A stretch of DNA of 64,000 nt from Spirosoma pollinicola (GTDB lineage Bacteria > Bacteroidota > Bacteroidia > Cytophagales > Spirosomataceae), in the NCBI RefSeq assembly GCF_002831565.1, contig NZ_CP025096.1, positions 3,201,027-3,265,026 on the forward strand, given 5' to 3'. Of this stretch, positions 45,516 to 54,200 are shown one piece after another (within the stretch, counting starts at the first letter, position 1; each line of letters opens with the position of its first letter). Under the pieces are notes generated by a model. The model was given only the letters and a program-made list of their open reading frames with translations. It did not search any database and was not told the DNA's origin. The position numbers were made by a program, and so were the translations under genes.

Positions 45516-48500
45516 ATGTTATTTCCCGAAAATGAGCAGTCAAGAGTAAAAGCTTTACACGCTTACCATGTTCTGGATACGCTGCCCGAGAAGGAATTTG
45601 ACAGGCTGACTGAATTGGCATCTCTCATTTGTGAGATGCCAATTTCGCTGGTAACGCTTGTGGATGATAAACGGCAATGGGTCAAAGCCAGAACGGGTTT
45701 AGATCTCAAAGCGACAGAGCGGGATACTTCTTTTTGCCAGTATACAATACTGAACGATAGCCTGCTGGAGGTAGAAGATGCGACCCAGGATCCTCGATTC
45801 AAAGACAATCCGCTGGTAACCTCCGACCCCCACATACGGTATTATGCGGGTTATCCGCTAACAGATCCGGAGGGTCATTCGATAGGCGCATTTTGCGTGC
45901 TGGATTTTAGCCCCCGAAAGCTCACGAAAGCCCAGCAAAAAGCGCTGAAACTATTGAGTGAATCCGCCATAGAATTAATTATCGAACACCGGGAAAAACA
46001 GGAACTTACCTACATAAAAAGTCTATTCTCGCTCTCAAACGACTTAATCTGCGTAGTTGGTCACGATGGCTATCTGAAAAAAATCAATCCTGCTTTTCAG
46101 CAAGTATTAGGGTGGGACGAATCGTATTTGTTGACTACCCCGATTCAAAAACTGGTTCATCCTGAAGACCAGGCGGCTACAAAACAAATTATAGCCAAAC
46201 TGACATCGGCGGACCAGCGAGCCGTGAATTTTGTTCAACGATTTCAATGCAAAGACGGAATGTTTCGGGATCTGCAATGGGTGACCACGCCGGAACCGGC
46301 CACAGGTAATTTCTTTGCAATTGGCCGGGATATAACCGAGGAAAAACAGAAAGAACTCCGGCTATTCCATTCAGAAAATAAATTCCGCTCGTTTTTTGAG
46401 AATTCTCAGGGTTTAATGTGCATCCATGACCTGGAAGGCAGGTTTCTGACCGTGAATACCGCCGGTGCGCACGCCTTGGGCTACCATCCTGACGAGCTAA
46501 TAGGTCAACGGCTAGCTGACATTGTTCCGGTGAATCAACAGGAGGGACTAGATGCCTATTTAGAGACTATACGGAAAACTGGTAAGGCTACCGGGCTCAT
46601 GCAGACGCTGCATAAAAATGGCTCCTTACTTATGTGGTTATTCAACAATATTCTGGAAACAGAATCGGATGGGCATAGCTATGTAATCGGAAATGCGATT
46701 GATATCAGCCGCCGACACCAGTTAGAAGTTGAGCTGAAGCAAACGACTCAAATGCTGAAACAGACCAATGAGGTGGCCCGTATAGGTACCTGGGAGGTCG
46801 ATGTTATCCATAACATCATTATTTGGTCGGCTGTTACCCGAGCCATCCATGAAGTAGGGGAGGACTTTATACCCACTTTCGAGTCGGCGCTATCGTTTTT
46901 AGCCGGGAAAGACCTGGAACTTATTACAGACGCAATGAATCGGTCTATTGCCGAAGGCGTATCCTATGACCTCGAACTTCAGATCATAACTGCTACCGGA
47001 CGAAACGTTTGGGTGCGTGCGCTGGGAACGCCTGAATTTGAGAACGGTAAGTGCAAGCGGCTATTCGGTACCTTTCAGGATATTGATGAGAAGAAAAAAG
47101 CCGAACAGGCACTTCTGAACGAGAAATTACGACTCTCGGCCTTTGTTGAGCATGCTCCGGCTGCGGTGGCCATGTTCGACCGCGATATCAATTACATAGC
47201 GGTCAGTAATCGCTGGATGGAAGACTATCATTTAACTGAAAGCGTCATTGGTTTATCGCACTATGCCGTATTTCCAAATCAATCCGCTGAATGGAAAGCT
47301 ATTCATGCCAGGGGCGTTGCCGGAATCGTGTCTAAAAAGGAGGGCGATGTATGGCGACCGGAAGGCTGGGATCACGATCAGCATGCAAAGTGGGAGGTAA
47401 GGCCCTGGTATCAATTTGACGGCACGGTAGGGGGAATTATGCTGTTTACGCAGGATATAACCGAAGCCTATTTACAGCGGGAGGAGCTGACGAAAGCTAA
47501 ATTACTGGCCGAACAGGCCAGTCAGGCTAAATCGGAATTTCTGGCCAACATGAGCCACGAAATCAGGACACCGTTAAACGGGGTCATCGGTTTCACAGAT
47601 CTGGTATTGAAAACATCGCTCAACGCCACACAGCACCAATACCTGTCCATTGTCAATCAATCGGCAAATGCCTTATTGAGCATTATTAATGATATCCTGG
47701 ATTTTTCAAAAATTGAAGCGGGTAAACTGGAACTGGCCATTGAAAAAGCAGACCTCTATGAAATTGGTAGTCAGGCTGCCGATATCACCACGTATCAGGT
47801 ACAGGGCAATGAGATTGAGATGCTGCTTAACATATCATCTGATTTACCCCGATTTGTGTATGTCGATTCTGTACGCTTAAAACAGATTTTGGTCAATCTG
47901 CTGGGGAATGCGCTCAAATTCACTAAGAAGGGAGAAATTGAATTAAAAATTTCTGCACTGAGTAATCCTGAGCAAGAGCAGGTTACTATTCGGTTTGAGG
48001 TGAGGGATACCGGCATTGGTATAAAAGAAGACATGCAGGCGAAGATATTTGATGCCTTCTCGCAGGAAGACCCCTCTACCACCAAAAAATACGGCGGAAC
48101 CGGTCTGGGGCTCACCATCTCCAATAAATTACTGGGGTTAATGGGAAGCCACCTTCAACTAACCAGTAAACTGGGAGAAGGAAGTTGTTTTTTCTTCGAA
48201 CTAACGCTGAAAGCCGAACCGGGCGAACCAATTGAATGGCGGGACCTTGACCAGATCAGAAGGGTGTTAATTGTGGATGATAATGAACACAATCGCCTTA
48301 TTTTACGTCAACTGTTTTTGTTAAAGCAGATTGTTGTCGATGAGGCAAGTAATGGCTTTGAGGCACTTCAGTTCATTGCGCAGGGCAATCTGTATGATGT
48401 CATTTTGATGGATTACCATATGCCTTACATGGATGGGCTGGAAACCATCCAGAAGATACGTACTAATTTTTCGCACCCGTTTGATAAACAGGCTATCATT

Positions 48501-49424
48501 CTCCTGCATAGCTCGTCGGATGATGAACGGATTGTAAAGGCTAGTCAGGTTCTGGATATCAATCACCGGCTGATGAAGCCAGTTAAGCTGGACGCTTTGT
48601 ATCACGCTTTATCGCGTCTGGACCAGCAGGATGATAGTGCTTCGCAAAGGTTTATCGAGCCGGAGGTCTCTGTTGAAAACAGGATCTTGAAGGTGTTAAT
48701 TGTTGAGGATAATCAGGTCAACCAGTTATTAGCAGAAACCATCGTTTCCAGAATAGCCCAAAATGCGCAAATAATTTTAGCCAATAATGGGCTGGAAGCC
48801 GTTCAGGCCTATGAACGGGAGCAACCTGATTTAATACTGATGGATATCCAGATGCCGGAAATGAATGGCTACGAAAGCACACAACGGATTCGGGAAATGG
48901 AGCAGAATGGCCCAAAACACGCAACTATTCTTGCCCTAACGGCCGGGAATGTAAAAGGGGAGCGTGAGCGTTGTCTGGCGGCCGGAATGGATGATTATAT
49001 CACCAAGCCAATTACTGAAGAGACGATTATTCCATTTTTTACTAAATGGCAGAAAATAGATCCGCCTGCAACCGAGACGAACCATAACGTTAACGAACTT
49101 GATATCCACCTCGATTTAAAACAACTTCAGGAAATAGCTGGTCATAATCAGGCTTTTGTTATAGAATTGATGAAAGTTGCCGAACATGAGCTTGAAAATT
49201 CGCTTGCCACACTAAAACTACAGGCCCGGCAGGGAAGCTTAACGGGGTTGAATGCCGCCGGGCATAAGCTGTATGGTACGGCGATAAGTGCGGGTATGCC
49301 CATATTGGCTAGACTGGCTCATGAGTTTGAATATCTAACAGACCTTAGTTCAGATGAAGTAAACCAAATGATTGAAAATATAGATTCAGAAGTGAAACTT
49401 ATTACTTCTTTATTAACTTATTGA
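45516..49424 (+). CDS. GAF-multi-PAS hybrid histidine kinase with REC-REC-Hpt
   Basis: The ATG at 45516 gives 1302 residues and matches the usual start of this GAF group (MLFPENEQSRVKAL); an in-frame GTG at 45498 is possible. The order is GAF (about 15-155), four PAS regions (about 165-640), HisKA with His near 679 (MSHEIRTPLNG), HATPase (DTGIGI, GTGLGLTIS), and two receivers (ILMDYHMP, ILMDIQMP). A C-terminal Hpt (AGHKLYGTA) ends it. It is soluble. From HisKA onward it is closely similar to the kinase at 41799-44111, so the two are paralogues. Confidence 0.92.
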   Translation: MLFPENEQSRVKALHAYHVLDTLPEKEFDRLTELASLICEMPISLVTLVDDKRQWVKARTGLDLKATERDTSFCQYTILNDSLLEVEDATQDPRFKDNPLVTSDPHIRYYAGYPLTDPEGHSIGAFCVLDFSPRKLTKAQQKALKLLSESAIELIIEHREKQELTYIKSLFSLSNDLICVVGHDGYLKKINPAFQQVLGWDESYLLTTPIQKLVHPEDQAATKQIIAKLTSADQRAVNFVQRFQCKDGMFRDLQWVTTPEPATGNFFAIGRDITEEKQKELRLFHSENKFRSFFENSQGLMCIHDLEGRFLTVNTAGAHALGYHPDELIGQRLADIVPVNQQEGLDAYLETIRKTGKATGLMQTLHKNGSLLMWLFNNILETESDGHSYVIGNAIDISRRHQLEVELKQTTQMLKQTNEVARIGTWEVDVIHNIIIWSAVTRAIHEVGEDFIPTFESALSFLAGKDLELITDAMNRSIAEGVSYDLELQIITATGRNVWVRALGTPEFENGKCKRLFGTFQDIDEKKKAEQALLNEKLRLSAFVEHAPAAVAMFDRDINYIAVSNRWMEDYHLTESVIGLSHYAVFPNQSAEWKAIHARGVAGIVSKKEGDVWRPEGWDHDQHAKWEVRPWYQFDGTVGGIMLFTQDITEAYLQREELTKAKLLAEQASQAKSEFLANMSHEIRTPLNGVIGFTDLVLKTSLNATQHQYLSIVNQSANALLSIINDILDFSKIEAGKLELAIEKADLYEIGSQAADITTYQVQGNEIEMLLNISSDLPRFVYVDSVRLKQILVNLLGNALKFTKKGEIELKISALSNPEQEQVTIRFEVRDTGIGIKEDMQAKIFDAFSQEDPSTTKKYGGTGLGLTISNKLLGLMGSHLQLTSKLGEGSCFFFELTLKAEPGEPIEWRDLDQIRRVLIVDDNEHNRLILRQLFLLKQIVVDEASNGFEALQFIAQGNLYDVILMDYHMPYMDGLETIQKIRTNFSHPFDKQAIILLHSSSDDERIVKASQVLDINHRLMKPVKLDALYHALSRLDQQDDSASQRFIEPEVSVENRILKVLIVEDNQVNQLLAETIVSRIAQNAQIILANNGLEAVQAYEREQPDLILMDIQMPEMNGYESTQRIREMEQNGPKHATILALTAGNVKGERERCLAAGMDDYITKPITEETIIPFFTKWQKIDPPATETNHNVNELDIHLDLKQLQEIAGHNQAFVIELMKVAEHELENSLATLKLQARQGSLTGLNAAGHKLYGTAISAGMPILARLAHEFEYLTDLSSDEVNQMIENIDSEVKLITSLLTY

Positions 49425-49603
49425 TAAAATTAAGAATTTGTCTCTACTATTAATTTTCCTGTTTCTTGTTACCGTTTACTCATTGTACTGTCTAAATGGT
49501 AATTGACATAGTTTCGGCTCAACATGTCGCAATTACAATTGAGTAAGTCAGTTAAGGGTATACTTAACCAATAACCTTAACTACTCGTACCTTACGTTTA
49601 CCT

Positions 49604-49984
49604 ATGGAATCTTTATTAGGTTACATTTTGCTTGAAAATAGTGCCATACAGCTTTTGGATGCCAAAGGCGGACCCGATGAGTTGACAGCCGCACACGAAC
49701 GTGTTACAAAACTGGTCTGGAAACTTAAACAGATTGATCCCAGGAATCCTACGTTTATCAAGGCCTGGAATATGCTTGTCGACTATGGCGAGAAAGACCT
49801 GAGAGCTATGCTTCTTTATCAGGCAACGGCCGCGATTCGTGAATATTCGCATGCATTTTCCCGCCTAAAAGTAAAGATTAATTCTGCCGTCAGTCTGCTA
49901 TCAATCAAGGAACAGGTGGAGCCTGCTTTGTCAGAATTGACCAGCGTTGCAACGTCACTGTGGCAAGAACGAAGAGTAAAATAA
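49604..49984 (+). CDS. Small helical hypothetical protein
   Basis: This 126-residue protein has no signal peptide or membrane helix, is almost all predicted helix and is rich in Leu, Ala, Glu and Lys. I do not recognise a family. It lies 179 bases after the large hybrid kinase in the same direction and might be a partner, but nothing in the sequence proves it. Confidence 0.55.
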   Translation: MESLLGYILLENSAIQLLDAKGGPDELTAAHERVTKLVWKLKQIDPRNPTFIKAWNMLVDYGEKDLRAMLLYQATAAIREYSHAFSRLKVKINSAVSLLSIKEQVEPALSELTSVATSLWQERRVK

Positions 49985-50195
49985 TCACGTCTTCTCACTG
50001 GTAAAACACCTTTATATATCCCTACAATCTAGCCAGGTCGCCTGTCTGTAGGGTACTCGTGACCATCAATTTAGCAGTATAATGTGTGCTTGGCAACTGA
50101 ATGGCTGTGTCATCACACTAAATCGTATTGGCGATAGGTAAGTTATTTCGTCTATAGTCCTTAAAATCCTATATTCGGGCTATAAATGACCTGCC

Positions 50196-51758
50196 ATGAA
50201 AAATAATCTTTTAGCTATTGTACTATTTGCCATCTTTTATTGCTCAAATTCTCTTTTAGCCCAACCGAAGAAACCAGCCAGCGATCCCATCGCCCGTTAT
50301 GATGCCTATATACAGCAGGCCGTTCGTGAATGGAAGGTGCCCGGCCTGACCGTTACTGTCATAAAAGATGGAAAGGTTCTCCTGAAAAAAGGCTACGGCG
50401 TTCGGGAGTTGACGGGGCCGCAAGCCGCTAAAACAGAACCTGTTACTACTCAAACGCTCTTTGCGATGGCATCGACGACAAAAGCCATGACAGCAGCTTG
50501 TCTCGGTATGATGGTCGATGAAGGAAAGCTTCGCTGGGATGACCCCGTTACCAATTACCTGCCCGACTTTCAACTATACGACCCGGCTGTAACTCGGGAG
50601 GTCCGGGTACGCGATTTGTTGATCCACAATACGGGCGTAGGAAATGCCGATGTGCTTTGGGCCGCCATGCAGATTCCGTCCGATGAGATTATACACCGGA
50701 TGCGGCTCGTTAAACCGTCCTATTCCTTTCGGGCGGGCTTTATCTATCAGAATATTATGTATCTGGCGGCAGGTAAAGTACTCGAAAAGGTTAGCGGCAT
50801 GACTTGGGAAACATTTATACGCACCCGAATTTTCGAGCCGCTGGGTATGAGCCGGACGAAGGCCCTGTTCGGGCAAATCACTGATCCGAATCGGGCAAAG
50901 CCGCATGTTGCCGTAAACGACTCCGTTCGGCCGATAAATAGTTTGAAAGAAGAAGGGCTGGTTGATGCCGTTGGGCCGGCCGGATCAGTCTGGACGTGTC
51001 CTGATGATGTAACTGCCTGGATGCAGTGTATGCTCGATTCTGGTCGATACCAGGGCAAAGTTTTACTGAAACCCGCAACCTGGGCTGAACTATTCAAACC
51101 CCAGACGTTAGTAACTGACAGCGAATTTTATCCGACTCAACTTCTTACCAAACCTGTCTGGAAAACATACGGACTTGGCTGGTTTCAGCAGGATTATCGG
51201 GGGCATCGCATGAATTTTCATACGGGTAGCCTGACCGGGATGGTTGCCATTCATGGTCAACTGCCTGATCAGAAAGTAGCTGTCTATGTGCAGGGTAATC
51301 TCGATCATGCTGAATTACGCCATGCGCTGATGTTCAGGGCGTTCGATGAGTTCGCGCTTGGCGTTGACCACGACTGGAGTGCAGAGTTTCAGAAGTTATA
51401 CGGTGGGTTGAAGCAAAAAGCCAGACTAAGCGAGCGGAAAGCCGATAGCACGCGGGTGTTAAACACCAAACCCTCCTTGCCGCTAACGGCTTATGTAGGT
51501 TCCTATACCGACCCGCTTTCCGGTAAAGCCGATGTGACGCTGAAAGACGGCAGGCTCTATTTTTCGCTAAACAATGTCATGACAGGCTATCTTGAGCATT
51601 GGCATTACGACACCTTTCGACTAGTTTACGACCAATTCTGGAATGGCAGAGACCCATTGAGCTTTGTGCTTGATGCCAGCGGTAAGGTTGCCAAACTAAG
51701 CAGCTCGGGGCTTGACCTGATTAAAGTGCCCGGAAGTAAGCAAATGGATAATGAGTAA
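50196..51758 (+). CDS. Secreted serine hydrolase, beta-lactamase/class C PBP-like
   Basis: This 520-residue protein has a signal peptide (cleavage near SLLAQ). The penicillin-binding-protein-like domain has the SxxK nucleophile in MASTTKAMTA (about 93-96), a YxN-type YQN near 188 and a HTGSLTGM box in place of KTG. The C-terminal 100 residues (LTAYVGSYTDPLSGKADVTL) are a DUF3471-type beta domain common behind such hydrolases. It may be an esterase or D-aminopeptidase rather than a true beta-lactamase. The M20 peptidase gene follows after 54 bases. Confidence 0.88.
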   Translation: MKNNLLAIVLFAIFYCSNSLLAQPKKPASDPIARYDAYIQQAVREWKVPGLTVTVIKDGKVLLKKGYGVRELTGPQAAKTEPVTTQTLFAMASTTKAMTAACLGMMVDEGKLRWDDPVTNYLPDFQLYDPAVTREVRVRDLLIHNTGVGNADVLWAAMQIPSDEIIHRMRLVKPSYSFRAGFIYQNIMYLAAGKVLEKVSGMTWETFIRTRIFEPLGMSRTKALFGQITDPNRAKPHVAVNDSVRPINSLKEEGLVDAVGPAGSVWTCPDDVTAWMQCMLDSGRYQGKVLLKPATWAELFKPQTLVTDSEFYPTQLLTKPVWKTYGLGWFQQDYRGHRMNFHTGSLTGMVAIHGQLPDQKVAVYVQGNLDHAELRHALMFRAFDEFALGVDHDWSAEFQKLYGGLKQKARLSERKADSTRVLNTKPSLPLTAYVGSYTDPLSGKADVTLKDGRLYFSLNNVMTGYLEHWHYDTFRLVYDQFWNGRDPLSFVLDASGKVAKLSSSGLDLIKVPGSKQMDNE

Positions 51759-51812
51759 TTGGTAAAGTATAATGTACAATGCTAAGCAGTTGATCATCAG
51801 TGTTATAAAAAT

Positions 51813-53339
51813 ATGCCTCAAAAATTCGTCCTCTTAGTTACCTTTCTCATTACGTTTTCTGCCAATGCGCAAACAGCACAGCAACGCGTTCGGCAATACC
51901 GGCAGGCAAATGAAACAGCCTTACTAGATGAGTACCGGGAGTTTCTGTCCATTCCCAATGTCTCAGCCGATTCGGTAAACATTCGTAAAAACGCGTCCTT
52001 CATTCTGCAAATGATGAAGAAACGCGGTATTTCGGGTATGTTGCTCGATGGGCCTACCCCAGGCACAACACCTGCCGTATTCGGCGAAGTACGGGTGCCG
52101 GGTGCCAAAAAGACAATCGTTTTTTATGCGCATTATGATGGGCAGCCAGTGAATCCAAAGCAATGGGCCGGAGGGTTACAGCCTTTCGTTCCTGTTTTTA
52201 TCACAGCCCCCATTGAACAGGGCGGAACGATTGTGACAACCTATAAATCGGGCGACCCAATCGACCCAACATGGCGGCTTGCCGGTCGGGGAAGTGCCGA
52301 TGATAAGGCGGGTGTCATGACCATCCTGAACGCCTATGATGCGCTGGTGAAGAGTAAAATTCCACTTACCGCCAACCTGAAATTTCTCTTTGAAGGCGAA
52401 GAGGAAGTTGGTTCAACACACCTGGGTGCCATTTTTGATAAACACCGCGACAAACTGGCCAGCGATCTCTGGATCATTGCCGACGGACCGCGCCATGTAT
52501 CGGGTAAACCCATCGTGCAGTTTGGCGTTCGGGGCGATGTGAATATGTATCTGACCGTATATGGAGCCAAGCGACCGCTTCATAGTGGCAATTACGGCAA
52601 CTGGGCACCCAACCCGGCCATGCGGCTGGTGAAACTCCTCGCCAGCATGAAAGATGATAACGACCAGGTTATCATCAAGGGTTTTTATGATGACGTTGTG
52701 CCCTTAACCGTCAGCGAGAAACAGGCAATGGCTAATGTACCAAATATGGAAGCGGCCCTCAAAAAAGAACTGGGCATTGCTAAACCCGATGGTAACGGCG
52801 CACCATTTGTTGACCTGCTCATGCGCCCAACGCTGAACATTAACGGCATACAAAGTGCTAATGTCGGCGCTATGGCGGGTAACATTATTCCAACTAAAGC
52901 GGAGGCTGTACTTGATTTACGGCTCGTGCGCGGAAACGATGTAACGCGCCAGATGGGGCGGGTAGTCGATCATATTCGTGCGCAGGGATATCAGGTTCTT
53001 GACCACGAGCCAACCGATGCCGAACGCCAGCAGTATCCTAAACTCATCAAGATACAGACGGGCGTTGGCTACAACGCACAGCGGACACCAATGGACTTGC
53101 CCATTGCCCAGGAGGTTATTGCCGCCGTGCAGTCAGCCAGCACAGAACAAATTGTGTTGTCGCCGTCATCGGGTGGTAGCTTACCGCTCTATCTATTCGA
53201 GAAAGTGTTAAAGGCCAATGTCGTATCGGTGCCGGTGGTCAATTATGATAATAATCAACATGCTGAGAATGAGAATGTAAAAGTGCAGTATCTGTGGGAA
53301 GGAATAGAGATACTATCGGCTATTATGCTCATAAAATAA
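51813..53339 (+). CDS. Secreted M20 family metallopeptidase
   Basis: This 508-residue protein has a signal peptide (LITFSANAQ). M20 motifs are present: the zinc His in FYAHYDGQPV (about 112-121), the bridging Asp in GRGSADDKAGVM (about 159-170), the catalytic Glu pair in FEGEEEVGS (about 195) and a dimerisation insert with PLHSGNYG. It would cleave di- or oligopeptides, or N-acylated amino acids, in the periplasm. It is probably in one transcript with the upstream serine hydrolase. Confidence 0.9.
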   Translation: MPQKFVLLVTFLITFSANAQTAQQRVRQYRQANETALLDEYREFLSIPNVSADSVNIRKNASFILQMMKKRGISGMLLDGPTPGTTPAVFGEVRVPGAKKTIVFYAHYDGQPVNPKQWAGGLQPFVPVFITAPIEQGGTIVTTYKSGDPIDPTWRLAGRGSADDKAGVMTILNAYDALVKSKIPLTANLKFLFEGEEEVGSTHLGAIFDKHRDKLASDLWIIADGPRHVSGKPIVQFGVRGDVNMYLTVYGAKRPLHSGNYGNWAPNPAMRLVKLLASMKDDNDQVIIKGFYDDVVPLTVSEKQAMANVPNMEAALKKELGIAKPDGNGAPFVDLLMRPTLNINGIQSANVGAMAGNIIPTKAEAVLDLRLVRGNDVTRQMGRVVDHIRAQGYQVLDHEPTDAERQQYPKLIKIQTGVGYNAQRTPMDLPIAQEVIAAVQSASTEQIVLSPSSGGSLPLYLFEKVLKANVVSVPVVNYDNNQHAENENVKVQYLWEGIEILSAIMLIK

Positions 53340-53432
53340 CCTGACTGAAACGGCCATTTCAAGCGGGATGGCTAACTTTTCAAAGAAATTTTAATTATAT
53401 GTACAGTAGTTGAAACAATTTGTTTAAATTAA

Positions 53433-53444
53433 ATGTATATACAT
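53433..53444. promoter_or_regulatory. Perfect 12-bp palindrome upstream of the YceI gene
   Basis: ATGTATATACAT is fully palindromic and lies 35 bases before the YceI ATG, where it would overlap the promoter. The form suits a MarR- or TetR-type repressor site; no regulator gene is adjacent. AT-richness makes chance occurrence possible. Confidence 0.3.
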
Positions 53445-53479
53445 CAAATACTACAACACGTAATCAAAAACTCAAAATC

Positions 53480-54028
53480 ATGGAAGCACAACCCGCAACC
53501 GTTACTAAATGGGCCATTGACCCAACACACTCTGAAATTCAGTTCAAAGTGAAACACCTCGTTATTTCAACTGTAACGGGCTCGTTTTCGCAATACGAAG
53601 GAGAAGTCGAATCGGTAGGCAATGATTTTGCCGATGCAAAAGTTTCGTTCTCAGCCGACATCAGCAGCATCAGTACCGGGCAGGAGCAACGCGATGGTCA
53701 CCTGAAATCGGCTGACTTCTTTGATGCCGAGCAGTTCCCGAAACTGTCGTTCGTATCGACCTCGATGACAAAAACAGGCGATGATGTGTATTCACTTGTT
53801 GGTGATTTAACTATGCACGGCGTAACAAAATCTGTTACCCTGAAAGTTGAACATGGCGGTCAAATGGTTGATTTTTACGGTCAAACCAAAGCTGGGTTTG
53901 AAGCAGCCGGAACCATCAAACGCAAAGAATTTGGCCTGACCTGGGATGGTGTAACCGAAGCGGGTGGCGTTGTAGTAAGTGACGACGTTAAACTGGTATT
54001 GAATATTCAATTGACAAAGCAGGCGTAA
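53480..54028 (+). CDS. YceI family protein
   Basis: The ATG at 53480 gives 182 residues; the frame open to 53420 would add a polar stretch without homology that I can see. The YceI lipocalin-like barrel shows the standard start WAIDPTHSEIQFKVKHLVIS and later GDLTMHGVTKSVTLKVE and KRKEFGLTWDG. Such proteins bind isoprenoid-like lipids. No signal peptide is visible, as in many Bacteroidota YceI proteins expressed in the cytoplasm. A strong terminator follows 28 bases after the stop. Confidence 0.93.
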   Translation: MEAQPATVTKWAIDPTHSEIQFKVKHLVISTVTGSFSQYEGEVESVGNDFADAKVSFSADISSISTGQEQRDGHLKSADFFDAEQFPKLSFVSTSMTKTGDDVYSLVGDLTMHGVTKSVTLKVEHGGQMVDFYGQTKAGFEAAGTIKRKEFGLTWDGVTEAGGVVVSDDVKLVLNIQLTKQA

Positions 54029-54056
54029 CCGCAGTTACGCTAATCTCATAGGTAAC

Positions 54057-54103
54057 GCAAAACCCGCCCCGTCCGAATTTTTCGGCCAGGGGCGGGTTTT
54101 TGC
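54057..54103. terminator. Rho-independent terminator after the YceI gene
   Basis: GCAAAACCCGCCCC (54057-54070) pairs with GGGGCGGGTTTT plus TGC (54089-54103) around an 18-base loop that itself contains CCGAA/TTCGG. A T-run ends the stem on the plus strand, so it stops the YceI transcript. Confidence 0.9.
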
Positions 54104-54200
54104 ATGAATTAGTGATTCTTCATAATAAAGAGAATGAATAAGTAGCAGATAGTCAGTAGTTTTTAGCCAATTACTATATTGGGCAACTAAACGACCTACC

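Noticed and set aside
50256..51308. Minus-strand open frames across the serine hydrolase gene
   Set aside because: They are antisense shadows; the plus-strand frame has all catalytic motifs.
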